In this document: in pieces, positions 8,775 through 16,295 of the stretch
How positions within the stretch are numbered: the first letter of the stretch is position 1
How the letters are laid out: every line of letters starts with the position of its first letter
From: Bradyrhizobium sp. CCH5-F6
GTDB lineage: Bacteria; Pseudomonadota; Alphaproteobacteria; Rhizobiales; Xanthobacteraceae
NCBI RefSeq assembly: GCF_001556045.1
Contig: NZ_LSIC01000201.1
Span: 3,459-67,458, forward strand
DNA: 64,000 nt
Reading direction: 5' to 3'
Translations under genes and position numbers: made by a program
The notes under the pieces: model-generated
Told to the model about the DNA's origin: nothing
Seen by the model: only the letters and a program-made list of their open reading frames with translations
Databases searched by the model: none

Positions 8775-8847
8775 TAGCCCGGATGAGCGAAGCGACATCC
8801 GGGAACTGCACCAAAGGTCCCGGATGTCGCTTCGCTCATCCGGGCTA
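8775..8847. repeat. Intergenic palindromic repeat, family C
   Basis: Inverted repeat with arms TAGCCCGGATGAGCGAAGC and its near-complement ending CATCCGGGCTA. It lies between two convergent genes, where it may act as a bidirectional transcript-ending hairpin. A relative is at 44244. Confidence 0.8.
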
Positions 8848-8852
8848 GGAAG

Positions 8853-9629
8853 CTACGACGCCAGAAATCCTCCGTCCGCGGCGAGCACATGCCCGACGAC
8901 ATAGGACGACGCATCTGAGGCCAGCCAAACCACGGCCTCTGCCACTTCCTCCGGGCTTCCCATCCGCCGCAGCGGCAGGCCGGCGCTGACGGTTGCGACG
9001 TCGCCGACGCCGGCACGCAGCATCATGTCGGTGACGACGCGGCCAGGGGCGATCGCGTTGATACGGATGCCGCGCGGTGCGTTCTCCATCGCGGCCGAGC
9101 GCGTCAGCGAGATCGCGGCGGCCTTCGAAGCCGAGTAGAGCGAGAAGCCGGGATTGGGATTGCGCACGCCGCTGACGGAGGCGTTGACCACGATGCTGCC
9201 GCGGCCTTGCGCCAGCATCGCCGGCAATTGGTGGCGCAGACACAGGAATAGTGCGCGGACATTGGTGTCGAACACGCTGTCGTAGGTCTCGGTAGCCTGC
9301 TCCTCCAGCGGCGCGCGGCGCTCCTGGAATCCGGCATTGTTGAAGGCAACGTCGAGCCTGCCGCAGCGCTCGACCGCCGCGCGGACCAGCCGTGCAACGT
9401 CGTCCTCCTCAGTGATATCGGTCTTGACCGGGACGGCATCCACGCCGATTTCGCGACACGCCGAGGCAGTGGAGTCGATCTCGGCTTCGCGCCGGCCGGC
9501 GACGAAGATCGCTTCGGCCCCTTCTGCTGCCATCCTTAGCGCGGTGGCGCGGCCGATGCCGCTGCCGCCACCCGTCACCAGGCAGACCTTGCCCCTCATC
9601 CGCTCACCAGACGGCAAAGTTCCGCTCAT
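8853..9629 (-). CDS. SDR family oxidoreductase
   Basis: 258-residue classical short-chain dehydrogenase. The NAD(P)-binding glycine motif TGGGSGIG is near residue 19, NNAG near 92 and the catalytic Ser/Tyr/Lys set is in NASVSGV and YSASK. The ATG at 9629 is preceded by GGAG at a good distance; a second ATG at 9599 is possible. It is transcribed divergently from a MarR regulator, with a strong palindrome between the starts, so it is very probably the regulator's target. The substrate is not predictable. Confidence 0.9.
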   Translation of the reverse strand: MSGTLPSGERMRGKVCLVTGGGSGIGRATALRMAAEGAEAIFVAGRREAEIDSTASACREIGVDAVPVKTDITEEDDVARLVRAAVERCGRLDVAFNNAGFQERRAPLEEQATETYDSVFDTNVRALFLCLRHQLPAMLAQGRGSIVVNASVSGVRNPNPGFSLYSASKAAAISLTRSAAMENAPRGIRINAIAPGRVVTDMMLRAGVGDVATVSAGLPLRRMGSPEEVAEAVVWLASDASSYVVGHVLAADGGFLAS

Positions 9630-9668
9630 GGCTCACTCCAAAACGCTTGCGCGCGTCGCTACGCGCAT

Positions 9669-9689
9669 ATAGTTGTATGATACAACTAT
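9669..9689. promoter_or_regulatory. MarR-type operator between SDR and marR
   Basis: Perfect 9-bp arms ATAGTTGTA and TACAACTAT around TGA. Outside one mismatch on each side, three further bases pair (GCA with TGC). It lies 40 bp upstream of the SDR start and 17 bp upstream of the chosen marR start. Size, symmetry and position are those of a MarR-dimer site controlling both genes. It also covers an alternative upstream ATG of marR, which argues for the GTG start. Confidence 0.75.
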
Positions 9690-9706
9690 GTGCCGGGAGT
9701 CAAGCG

Positions 9707-10168
9707 GTGACCCAGCTTGCGCTGATCGACGACATCCGCGCCGCGTCGCGCCTGATGGTGCGCGAGCTCGGCTTCATGGACGCGACGGTGGCGGCATCGG
9801 ACTATCCGCCCTCGGCGGTCCACACCATCCTGGAGATCGGCATCCGCGGTCCCCTGACATCGGGCGAGCTTGGTGATTTCCTGCGCCTGGAGAAATCCAG
9901 CGTCAGCCGCATGGTGCGCAAGCTGATCGATTGCGGCGAGCTCAGGGAGACGGCGGATGAGCTTGATGCACGCAGCAAGCTGTTGTCGCTGACGGCAAAG
10001 GGCCGCCGCACGCTGGAAGCGCTGCATGCGTTCGGGCGGCAGCAGGTGCGCGGTGCGCTGGCGGCGTTGACGCCGGCGGAACAGCGCATCGTGCGCGAGG
10101 GCATGATGCTCTATGCGCGGGCGCTTCGGCAGAGCCGGGAGGAGGAGGCGGGGCGGAGTGCGGCGTAG
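9707..10168 (+). CDS. MarR-family transcriptional regulator
   Basis: 153 residues from the GTG at 9707, chosen for GGGAG eight bases upstream and because the longer ATG at 9677 falls inside the operator palindrome. The winged helix-turn-helix is clear: TSGELGDFLRLEKSSVSRMVRKL followed by a wing with DELDARSKLLSLTAKGRRTL. MarR proteins are usually ligand-released repressors of a divergent gene, here the SDR at 8853-9629 (inference from position and operator). The ligand is unknown. Confidence 0.88.
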   Translation: MTQLALIDDIRAASRLMVRELGFMDATVAASDYPPSAVHTILEIGIRGPLTSGELGDFLRLEKSSVSRMVRKLIDCGELRETADELDARSKLLSLTAKGRRTLEALHAFGRQQVRGALAALTPAEQRIVREGMMLYARALRQSREEEAGRSAA

Positions 10169-10181
10169 CTGCACTCTCTGT

Positions 10182-10301
10182 GTCATCGCCCGGCTTGACC
10201 GGGCGATCCAGTACTCCGGGACGGTCGCTGTTCAATCGATAGGCCGCAGCGTACTGGATGCCCCGCCCCCGTGCGCAATTGCGCACTAGGCGGGGCATGA
10301 C
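10182..10301. repeat. Intergenic palindromic repeat, family B
   Basis: Left arm GTCATCGCCCGGCTTGAC, right arm ending CGGGGCATGAC, with an internal GTGCGCAATTGCGCAC hairpin in the right half. It separates marR from the convergent SDR. Confidence 0.8.
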
Positions 10302-10318
10302 AGCGTCAGGTCTGGCGG

Positions 10319-11113
10319 TCACTTCCCGAACTCCTCGCGCATCTTCGCCTGGATCTTGGCCATGCCGCCGATCCAGCGGTCGTAGTTCTCGGTCTTTTTG
10401 CGCATGTAGCCGAGCACCTGGGGGTGCGGCAGGATCAGGAACGTCTCCTGCTCGAGGCCAGCGAGCACGTCCTTCGCCACTTGTTCGGGCGTGAGGTCGC
10501 CGTCGCCGGATTGCGGACCCTTGGGGATCGAGCGCAACATGTTGGTGTCGACCCCCTGGGGACAGAGGATCGAAACCTTGATGTTGTGGGCCTTGTGCGA
10601 GATCGCGAGATTTTCGGCAAAGCCGACCGCGGCGTGCTTGGTCGTCGAATAGGCCGGGCTGCCGACCTGCGACAGCAGGCCCGCGGCCGAGATCGTGTTG
10701 AGGAAATAGCCGCCGCCGCGCGCCCTCATGCGCGGGATCAGATGCCGCGCCGCGTAGACGTGCGCCATGACGTGGATCGCCCAGCTGCGCTGCCACGGCT
10801 CGTCCGAGGTGCCGCCGGCATTCTCAGACATCGGATCGAAACCGCCGCCGATGCCGGCGTTGGAGCAGAACAACGCGATCGGCCCGAACTGCCGCTCGGT
10901 CTCCTCGATGACGTGGGCGATGTCCTTTTCCTGAGCAACGTCGCATTTGAAGGCGGCGCCATCGACCATGGCCGCGACGGCCCTCGCATTGTCAGCGTCC
11001 ATGTCCGCGACCACGACCTTGGCTGCGCCCGCGTTGTGAAAAGCCTCGCACAGCGCCTTGCCGATGCCGTTTGCGCCGCCCGTGACGACCACGACCTTGC
11101 CGGTCACCTGCAT
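10319..11113 (-). CDS. SDR family NAD(P)-dependent oxidoreductase
   Basis: 264 residues. N-terminal TGGANGIG cofactor loop (about 11-18), an acidic residue in VVADMD suggesting NAD preference, SNAGIGG, and a catalytic centre NTISAAG...YSTTK. The C-terminal extension (LGYMRKKTENYDRWIGGM) is common in SDRs next to fatty-acid and CoA genes. Start ATG 11113. The gene stands alone on its strand; the next minus-strand gene upstream is the hemolysin III homologue, 42 bp away, so co-transcription is possible. The substrate is unknown. Confidence 0.9.
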   Translation of the reverse strand: MQVTGKVVVVTGGANGIGKALCEAFHNAGAAKVVVADMDADNARAVAAMVDGAAFKCDVAQEKDIAHVIEETERQFGPIALFCSNAGIGGGFDPMSENAGGTSDEPWQRSWAIHVMAHVYAARHLIPRMRARGGGYFLNTISAAGLLSQVGSPAYSTTKHAAVGFAENLAISHKAHNIKVSILCPQGVDTNMLRSIPKGPQSGDGDLTPEQVAKDVLAGLEQETFLILPHPQVLGYMRKKTENYDRWIGGMAKIQAKMREEFGK

Positions 11114-11155
11114 GCGACGTCTCCTCTCGTCTTATACCGCTTCGCGGAAACTTGT

Positions 11156-11851
11156 TCAGCTCAACACGAGGTCGAGCACCGCGGTATAATGGCATGCCGC
11201 GCCGGCCAAGACAAAGCCGTGCCAGATCGCATTCTGGAATCGCAGCCGCCGCCAGGCGTGGAAGATCACGCCGAAGCTGTAGAGCAAGCCGCCCGCAACG
11301 ATGAAGCCCAGCACCAATGCGGGCAACGCCTTGACCACGGCGTCGTAGAGCATCATGCCGCTCCAGCCCATCGCGAGATAAATGCCGACCGAGACGCGGT
11401 CGAAGCGGCCGGGATAGAGAAGCTTCAGCACGATACCAAGAATCGCCACGCACCAGACGCCCGCGAGCAGCACCAGCGCGAACACGCTGTCCTTCACCTC
11501 CAGGATGAACGGCGTGTAGGTCGCGGCGATCAGGAGATAGATCGCAGAATGATCGAACCGGCGCAGCAGCCATTTTGCCGGCGACACCGGCCAGAGATTA
11601 TAGGTCGCCGACAGCACCAGCATCGACAGCAGGCCGGCGACATAGATCGAGACGCCGACGATGTCGGTCGCATCGGCATAGACCGCCGTCAACACCACCA
11701 GCACGGTCGCGGCGACGATACCGGCGAAGACGCCGATCGCGTGGATGATACCGTCGGCGATCAGCTCGGCGCGGTCGTAGTGCCAGCCGATCATGTCGGC
11801 GGCGGCGTGGACGGAGGTGGATGCGAACTCTTTCAGTTGGAAGACGGTCAT
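11156..11851 (-). CDS. Hemolysin III family (PAQR-like) membrane protein
   Basis: 231 residues, about seven membrane segments. It shows the conserved polar motifs of the hemolysin III/PAQR superfamily: HAIGVFAG in the first helix, DHSAIYLLIAATYTP centrally and IWHGFVLAGAACHY in the last helix, which in PAQR proteins hold a metal site. The role in bacteria (membrane-energy or lipid homeostasis, TrhA-type) is not settled. ATG 11851 was chosen; a TTG 24 bases upstream would add MPHVSGLP. Confidence 0.88.
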   Translation of the reverse strand: MTVFQLKEFASTSVHAAADMIGWHYDRAELIADGIIHAIGVFAGIVAATVLVVLTAVYADATDIVGVSIYVAGLLSMLVLSATYNLWPVSPAKWLLRRFDHSAIYLLIAATYTPFILEVKDSVFALVLLAGVWCVAILGIVLKLLYPGRFDRVSVGIYLAMGWSGMMLYDAVVKALPALVLGFIVAGGLLYSFGVIFHAWRRLRFQNAIWHGFVLAGAACHYTAVLDLVLS

Positions 11852-12032
11852 GGGCAATCCGCTCACGTGAGGCAAATGTTCTCTTCATGGGTGTTTCGGG
11901 ATCGGCGCGTCGTTCAAACGGCTGACTCGCCGACAAAGGCGGTGGAAGTATGGAGCTTGATTTTCCTAACGCAATTGCCACTTTTGTGAACGGCCGCACA
12001 TTCCCTCCGCCCCGGATCCTCTTAACGTTCAT

Positions 12033-13502
12033 ATGGCATTCAGTTTCCAGGATATGGTCGAAGAAGCGCGGCTGTCGGCAAGGGCGCTGATCGACTATGG
12101 CGAGCACTTCTTCAACCCGACAGTGCGGCTCGGCGTCACCGGGCTGTCACGGGCAGGTAAGACCGTATTTATCACCGCCCTGATCCACGGGCTGACGCGC
12201 GGCGGCCGGTTTCCGGTGTTCGATGCCTATGCCTCGGGCCGGATTGCGCGGGCGTATCTGGCGCCGCAGCCCGACGATGCCGTGCCGCGCTTTGCGTATG
12301 AGAACCATCTGCGCGCGCTGATCGAGGAGCGGCGCTGGCCGAACTCGACCGTGGACATCAGCGAGCTCAGGCTCGTGATCGACTACCAGCGCCCGAACGG
12401 TGCCGATCGCACGCTGACGCTCGACATCGTCGACTATCCCGGGGAATGGCTGCTGGACCTGCCGCTGCTGCAGAAAAGCTTCGAGCAATGGTCCGCGGAG
12501 AGCCTCACATTGTCGCGCGAGGCGCCGCGCGCGCATCTGGCCGCGGACTGGCACGCGCATCTGGCGACGCTCAAGCCCGAGGCACGCGAGGACGAGCAGG
12601 CGACGCTGACGGCCGCGAAGCTCTTCACCGACTATCTGCGCGCCTGCCGCGACGAGCGCTTCGCGATGAGCCTCCTGCCGCCCGGACGTTTCCTGATGCC
12701 CGGCAATCTCGCAGGCTCACCCGCCCTGACCTTTGCGCCGCTCGATTTGCCCGCTGGCGGGCAGGCGCCCGAGGGATCGCTATGGGCGATGATGGTGCGG
12801 CGCTTCGAGGCCTACAAGGACGTCGTGGTGCGGCCGTTCTTCCGCGATCATTTTGCGCGGCTCGACCGCCAGATCGTGCTGGCCGATGCGCTCGCCGCAT
12901 TCAACTCCGGGCCCGAGGCGCTGCACGATCTCGAAGCCGCACTTGCCGGAATTCTCGACTGCTTCAACATCGGCCGCAGCAGTTTGTTTTCCAGCCTGTT
13001 CCGACCGCGCATCGACCGCATCCTGTTTGCGGCGACCAAGGCGGACCATCTGCATCATTCCAGCCACGACCGGCTCGAGGCGGTGCTGCGCCGCGCCGTC
13101 GCGGGCGCCGTCGCGCGCGCGGAAAGTACCGGCGCGGCGATCGACGTCGTTGCGCTCGCCGCCGTCCGCGCCACGCGCGAGGCGCAGGTGGCCCGTGGCC
13201 GCGACAAATTGCCGTCGATCCTGGGAACGCCGGCTGCGGGCGAAAGCGCCGGCGGCGAGTTCTTCGACGGCAACACGGAAGTCGCGACTTTTCCGGGTGA
13301 TCTGCCGCTTGATCCCGAACCGCTGTTCAAAGGTACGGACGCGTTCCGCGGCCTTTCGACCGCCGCCGCCGAGAAGAGCGACTTCCGCTTCCTGCGTTTC
13401 CGCCCGCCCAAGCTGGAGCGTGAGGGCACGGAAGAGCCGACACTGCCACACATCCGCCTCGACCGTGCCCTGCAGTTCCTGATCGGAGACAAGCTGTCAT
13501 GA
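12033..13502 (+). CDS. ycjX: YcjX-like P-loop NTPase (DUF463)
   Basis: 489 residues. The Walker A motif is GLSRAGKT (about residues 37-44), followed by VFITALIHGL, typical of the YcjX family; DIVDYPGEWLLDLPLL is the Walker B/switch region. In enterobacteria ycjX and ycjF are stress-induced partners of unknown biochemical role, and the same pairing is seen here with a 4-bp ATGA overlap to the next gene. The protein is cytoplasmic with no membrane segment. The 157-bp upstream gap probably holds the promoter, but no box is convincing. Confidence 0.92.
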   Translation: MAFSFQDMVEEARLSARALIDYGEHFFNPTVRLGVTGLSRAGKTVFITALIHGLTRGGRFPVFDAYASGRIARAYLAPQPDDAVPRFAYENHLRALIEERRWPNSTVDISELRLVIDYQRPNGADRTLTLDIVDYPGEWLLDLPLLQKSFEQWSAESLTLSREAPRAHLAADWHAHLATLKPEAREDEQATLTAAKLFTDYLRACRDERFAMSLLPPGRFLMPGNLAGSPALTFAPLDLPAGGQAPEGSLWAMMVRRFEAYKDVVVRPFFRDHFARLDRQIVLADALAAFNSGPEALHDLEAALAGILDCFNIGRSSLFSSLFRPRIDRILFAATKADHLHHSSHDRLEAVLRRAVAGAVARAESTGAAIDVVALAAVRATREAQVARGRDKLPSILGTPAAGESAGGEFFDGNTEVATFPGDLPLDPEPLFKGTDAFRGLSTAAAEKSDFRFLRFRPPKLEREGTEEPTLPHIRLDRALQFLIGDKLS

Positions 13503-14527
13503 CCCAGCGATCCCAGCAGCGACGGCCGGCGACGTTCCGGCTGGACGATCCCGGCGTCGTCGTCACGGAGGCCGACGAGATCAGCCGGCTCGGGCGAGCG
13601 ACCATCCAGATCACGCCGGAGCCTGATCCATCGACGCTGCCGGTGCCGATTCAGGCGACGCTTCCCGCGCGGCGCCGCTTTCCCTGGGGCGCTCTGTTCT
13701 GGTCCGGCCTCGCCGGATTGACGCTGCTCGGGGTCGGGCTCGGCGTCGTCCATTTGATCGAGGATTTGTTTGCGCGGAGCGAGAGCCTCGGCTTCGTCGG
13801 GCTTGCCTTCGCGCTCGTCACGGCGTTGGCGCTTGCGGTGGTGATCGGACGCGAGGCGTTCGGCCTGGCGCGGCTCGCCACGATCGAAAAGCTGCATCAG
13901 CGCGCCGCCGACGTGCTCGCCAGCGACGATCGCGCCGAGAGCCGCGTCATCGTGCAGGACCTCCTGAAGATCGCGCACCAGAACCCTCAACTCGCGCGAG
14001 CCCGCGCCAAGCTCGAGAGCCATGCCGGCGAGATCATCGACGGCGCCGACATGATCCGGCTCGCCGAGCGCGAGCTTATGTCGCCGCTGGATGCGGAGGC
14101 GCGGCGGCTGGTGTCGTCGGCCGCGCAAAAAGTCTCGATCGTCACAGCAGTCTCACCCCGCGCGGCGATCGACGTGCTGTTCGTGTTCGTCGCCGCGCTG
14201 CGCCTGATCCGGCAGCTTGCCTATCTCTACGGCGGCCGCCCGGGCGCGCTCGGCATGATCCGTCTGCTCCGCCACGTCATCGCCCATCTCGCCATCACCG
14301 GCGGCATGGCCGCGAGCGACAGTCTGGTGCAACAGATGCTCGGCCATGGCATCGCGGCGAAGCTGTCGCAGCGGCTGGGCGAAGGCGTTCTCAACGGATT
14401 GTTGACGGCGCGGCTTGGGCTGGCTGCCATCGACGTGACAAGGCCGCTGCCGTTCGCGGCGCTGCCGCCGCCGAAGCTGGCGGATCTGGCAACGGATTTG
14501 CTACGGAAGAAGGACGACGAGGAGTAG
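13499..14527 (+). CDS. ycjF: YcjF/TIGR01620 family membrane protein (DUF697)
   Basis: 342 residues. A hydrophilic N-terminus (about 1-60) is followed by two membrane helices near FPWGALFWSGLAGLTLLGVG and FVGLAFALVTALALAVVIG. The C-terminal DUF697 region has VSPRAAIDVLFVFVAALRLIRQLA and YGGRPG. The start codon overlaps the ycjX stop (ATGA), indicating translational coupling and a shared complex. The 3' end overlaps by 137 bp the extended end of the convergent glycosyltransferase. Confidence 0.9.
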   Translation: MTQRSQQRRPATFRLDDPGVVVTEADEISRLGRATIQITPEPDPSTLPVPIQATLPARRRFPWGALFWSGLAGLTLLGVGLGVVHLIEDLFARSESLGFVGLAFALVTALALAVVIGREAFGLARLATIEKLHQRAADVLASDDRAESRVIVQDLLKIAHQNPQLARARAKLESHAGEIIDGADMIRLAERELMSPLDAEARRLVSSAAQKVSIVTAVSPRAAIDVLFVFVAALRLIRQLAYLYGGRPGALGMIRLLRHVIAHLAITGGMAASDSLVQQMLGHGIAAKLSQRLGEGVLNGLLTARLGLAAIDVTRPLPFAALPPPKLADLATDLLRKKDDEE

Positions 14528-16169
14528 CGTGGTTCCTTTCGCCTCTCCCCGCTTGCGGGGAGAGGGAGAGAAAAGCCAGCACCTTCCACTTGAACAGCGG
14601 CGAATCCTTTGGCGGTGACAGCTCCGGGGTCCAGCCGGTGAGCTTTTCCAGCACGTAGGTGTCCATCACGCGGCCTCGCCAGCGGCGTTCGACCTGGCCG
14701 AGCTGCTCGCGCTTCGCCGGGATGTTCTCCCACAGCGATGAACGATTGTCCGGCTCGCGCCCGACATAGACGCCCGCCTGTCCCTTGATCCTGTCCATGC
14801 CGGGATCGCGGAAATCCTGGAAGCGCCCGCGCTCGTTGATCTCGACGACGGGCACCCGGCCCCGGAACAGCCAGCGCATCATGGCGTAGGTGCGGTAGTC
14901 CGTGGTCGCGATCCAGGTTGCGCCTGTTGCGTCGAGTGCGGCCTGCGCGCGCGCGGCGACCTGCTCATAGCCGGCTTCCGCGCCGATCGGATCGATCCTG
15001 CCGAGAAAATTCCAGGGCGCGGCGACGTAATAGAGGAACACGATGACGACGAAGGCGATGCCCGAGACGATTGCCGTCTTGACCCAGAACAGCGACGATT
15101 CGAGCATCCGGGCCGACCATCCCTCCTTCGTCATCGCCGCGATGTTGACGGCCGCAGCGGCAAAACCGACCGGCCACATGAACATCGGCCAGGTGTCGCC
15201 GACCCGGAGCGTCATCGACTTCGCAAGGAAATAGAGAAACGGCACCAGCACGCCAGTCGACAGCAGGATCGCGACCGGCTCGCGCGTGCGATAACCCCGC
15301 CATGCCGTGAGCACCAGGCCCGTCAGCACCACCGGCAGCATGACGAAACCGACCAGGCCGAATTGCAGACCGATGTAGTCGCCGATCGTGCGCAGCGAGA
15401 TGCCGTAATTGGCGGTGGCGCGCACGCCCTGGAAGCGGAACGAGGCCCAGTCGTGCTGCGCGTTCCAGATCAGCACCGGCGAGAACGCGGCGATCGCAAC
15501 CAGCACGGCGAGGTAAGGGTAAGGACTCCGCAGCCAGCGCCAGCGCCAGTCCGGCACCAGCAGAAAGGCGGCAACGGCGGGTGCGAACATGATCGCGGTG
15601 AACTTCGACAGCATCGACAGGCCAGCGAACAAGCCGGCCGCGAGCCACCAGCGGCCGTCGCCGCCCTGTGCAAGCCGCACCAGCGACCACATCATCGCCA
15701 CCGCAAACGGGATCATGGCGACGTCGGGCGCGACCTTGGCCATCAGCAGGCCGTAATAGAGCGCGGCCTCCGGCATCAGCACCGCGAGCACGATGGCGCG
15801 CGCATCATGGGTGAGGCGGCGGACGATGTCGGCGAGCAGGAGCTGCGTCACCAGCATTGCGACGATGCCGCCGAAGCGGACGCCGAGCGCGGTGTCGCCG
15901 AAAATCGCGGTGCCGAAACGGATGAGCCAGGCAATCATCGGCGGATGATCGAGGAAGCTGAGCGCCCCTTCCTTCGACCAGGTCCAGTAGTAAGCCTCGT
16001 CGGTGCGTAGCTCGATCGCGGAGGCATAGACGATGCGCAGCACCGTCATCGCGGCAATGACCGCTGCAGCCATCACGAAGGCCCGGCGCGGAGCGCCGCC
16101 GGAGGGCGCGGTGATGTCAGAGGCTGTCGTCACGGCCGCGCTTTTCGCCAACCTGGCAGGGGGAGTCAA
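14391..16169 (-). CDS. Glycosyltransferase family 39 (ArnT/PMT-like)
   Basis: 592 residues with about ten membrane segments, a GT-C enzyme that uses a polyprenyl-phosphate sugar at the periplasmic face. The first loop carries the family signature TDEAYYWTWSKEG and DHPPMIAW, with the catalytic acidic residue in DE. The end is odd: after FKWKVLAF the frame enters a palindromic repeat (LSLSPQAGRGER) and continues about 59 residues antisense to ycjF. This tail looks acquired by loss of the old stop. The only start long enough to include the N-terminal hydrophilic stretch is TTG 16169; a GTG at 16133 is an alternative. Acceptor unknown. Confidence 0.83.
   Translation of the reverse strand: MTPPARLAKSAAVTTASDITAPSGGAPRRAFVMAAAVIAAMTVLRIVYASAIELRTDEAYYWTWSKEGALSFLDHPPMIAWLIRFGTAIFGDTALGVRFGGIVAMLVTQLLLADIVRRLTHDARAIVLAVLMPEAALYYGLLMAKVAPDVAMIPFAVAMMWSLVRLAQGGDGRWWLAAGLFAGLSMLSKFTAIMFAPAVAAFLLVPDWRWRWLRSPYPYLAVLVAIAAFSPVLIWNAQHDWASFRFQGVRATANYGISLRTIGDYIGLQFGLVGFVMLPVVLTGLVLTAWRGYRTREPVAILLSTGVLVPFLYFLAKSMTLRVGDTWPMFMWPVGFAAAAVNIAAMTKEGWSARMLESSLFWVKTAIVSGIAFVVIVFLYYVAAPWNFLGRIDPIGAEAGYEQVAARAQAALDATGATWIATTDYRTYAMMRWLFRGRVPVVEINERGRFQDFRDPGMDRIKGQAGVYVGREPDNRSSLWENIPAKREQLGQVERRWRGRVMDTYVLEKLTGWTPELSPPKDSPLFKWKVLAFLSLSPQAGRGERNHATPRRPSSVANPLPDPPASAAAAPRTAAALSRRWQPAQAAPSTIR
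14542..14566. repeat. Short copy of palindromic repeat family E, inside coding sequence
   Basis: CCTCTCCCC-GCTT-GCGGGGAGAGG hairpin, the short form of the repeats at 33490 and 38529. Read on the minus strand it encodes part of the C-terminal tail of the family 39 glycosyltransferase. Confidence 0.75.
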
Positions 16170-16295
16170 TGCGGAGGTTAGCGCCGTCCCGGAGCGCGAC
16201 GTCGTCGCCAGCCCGCATGCGATCGGCGGGCTGTCGTCCTCCGGAATTCAACGCTACGCTGGCTGTTCTCCCCGATGAACTGATACAACCGAATC

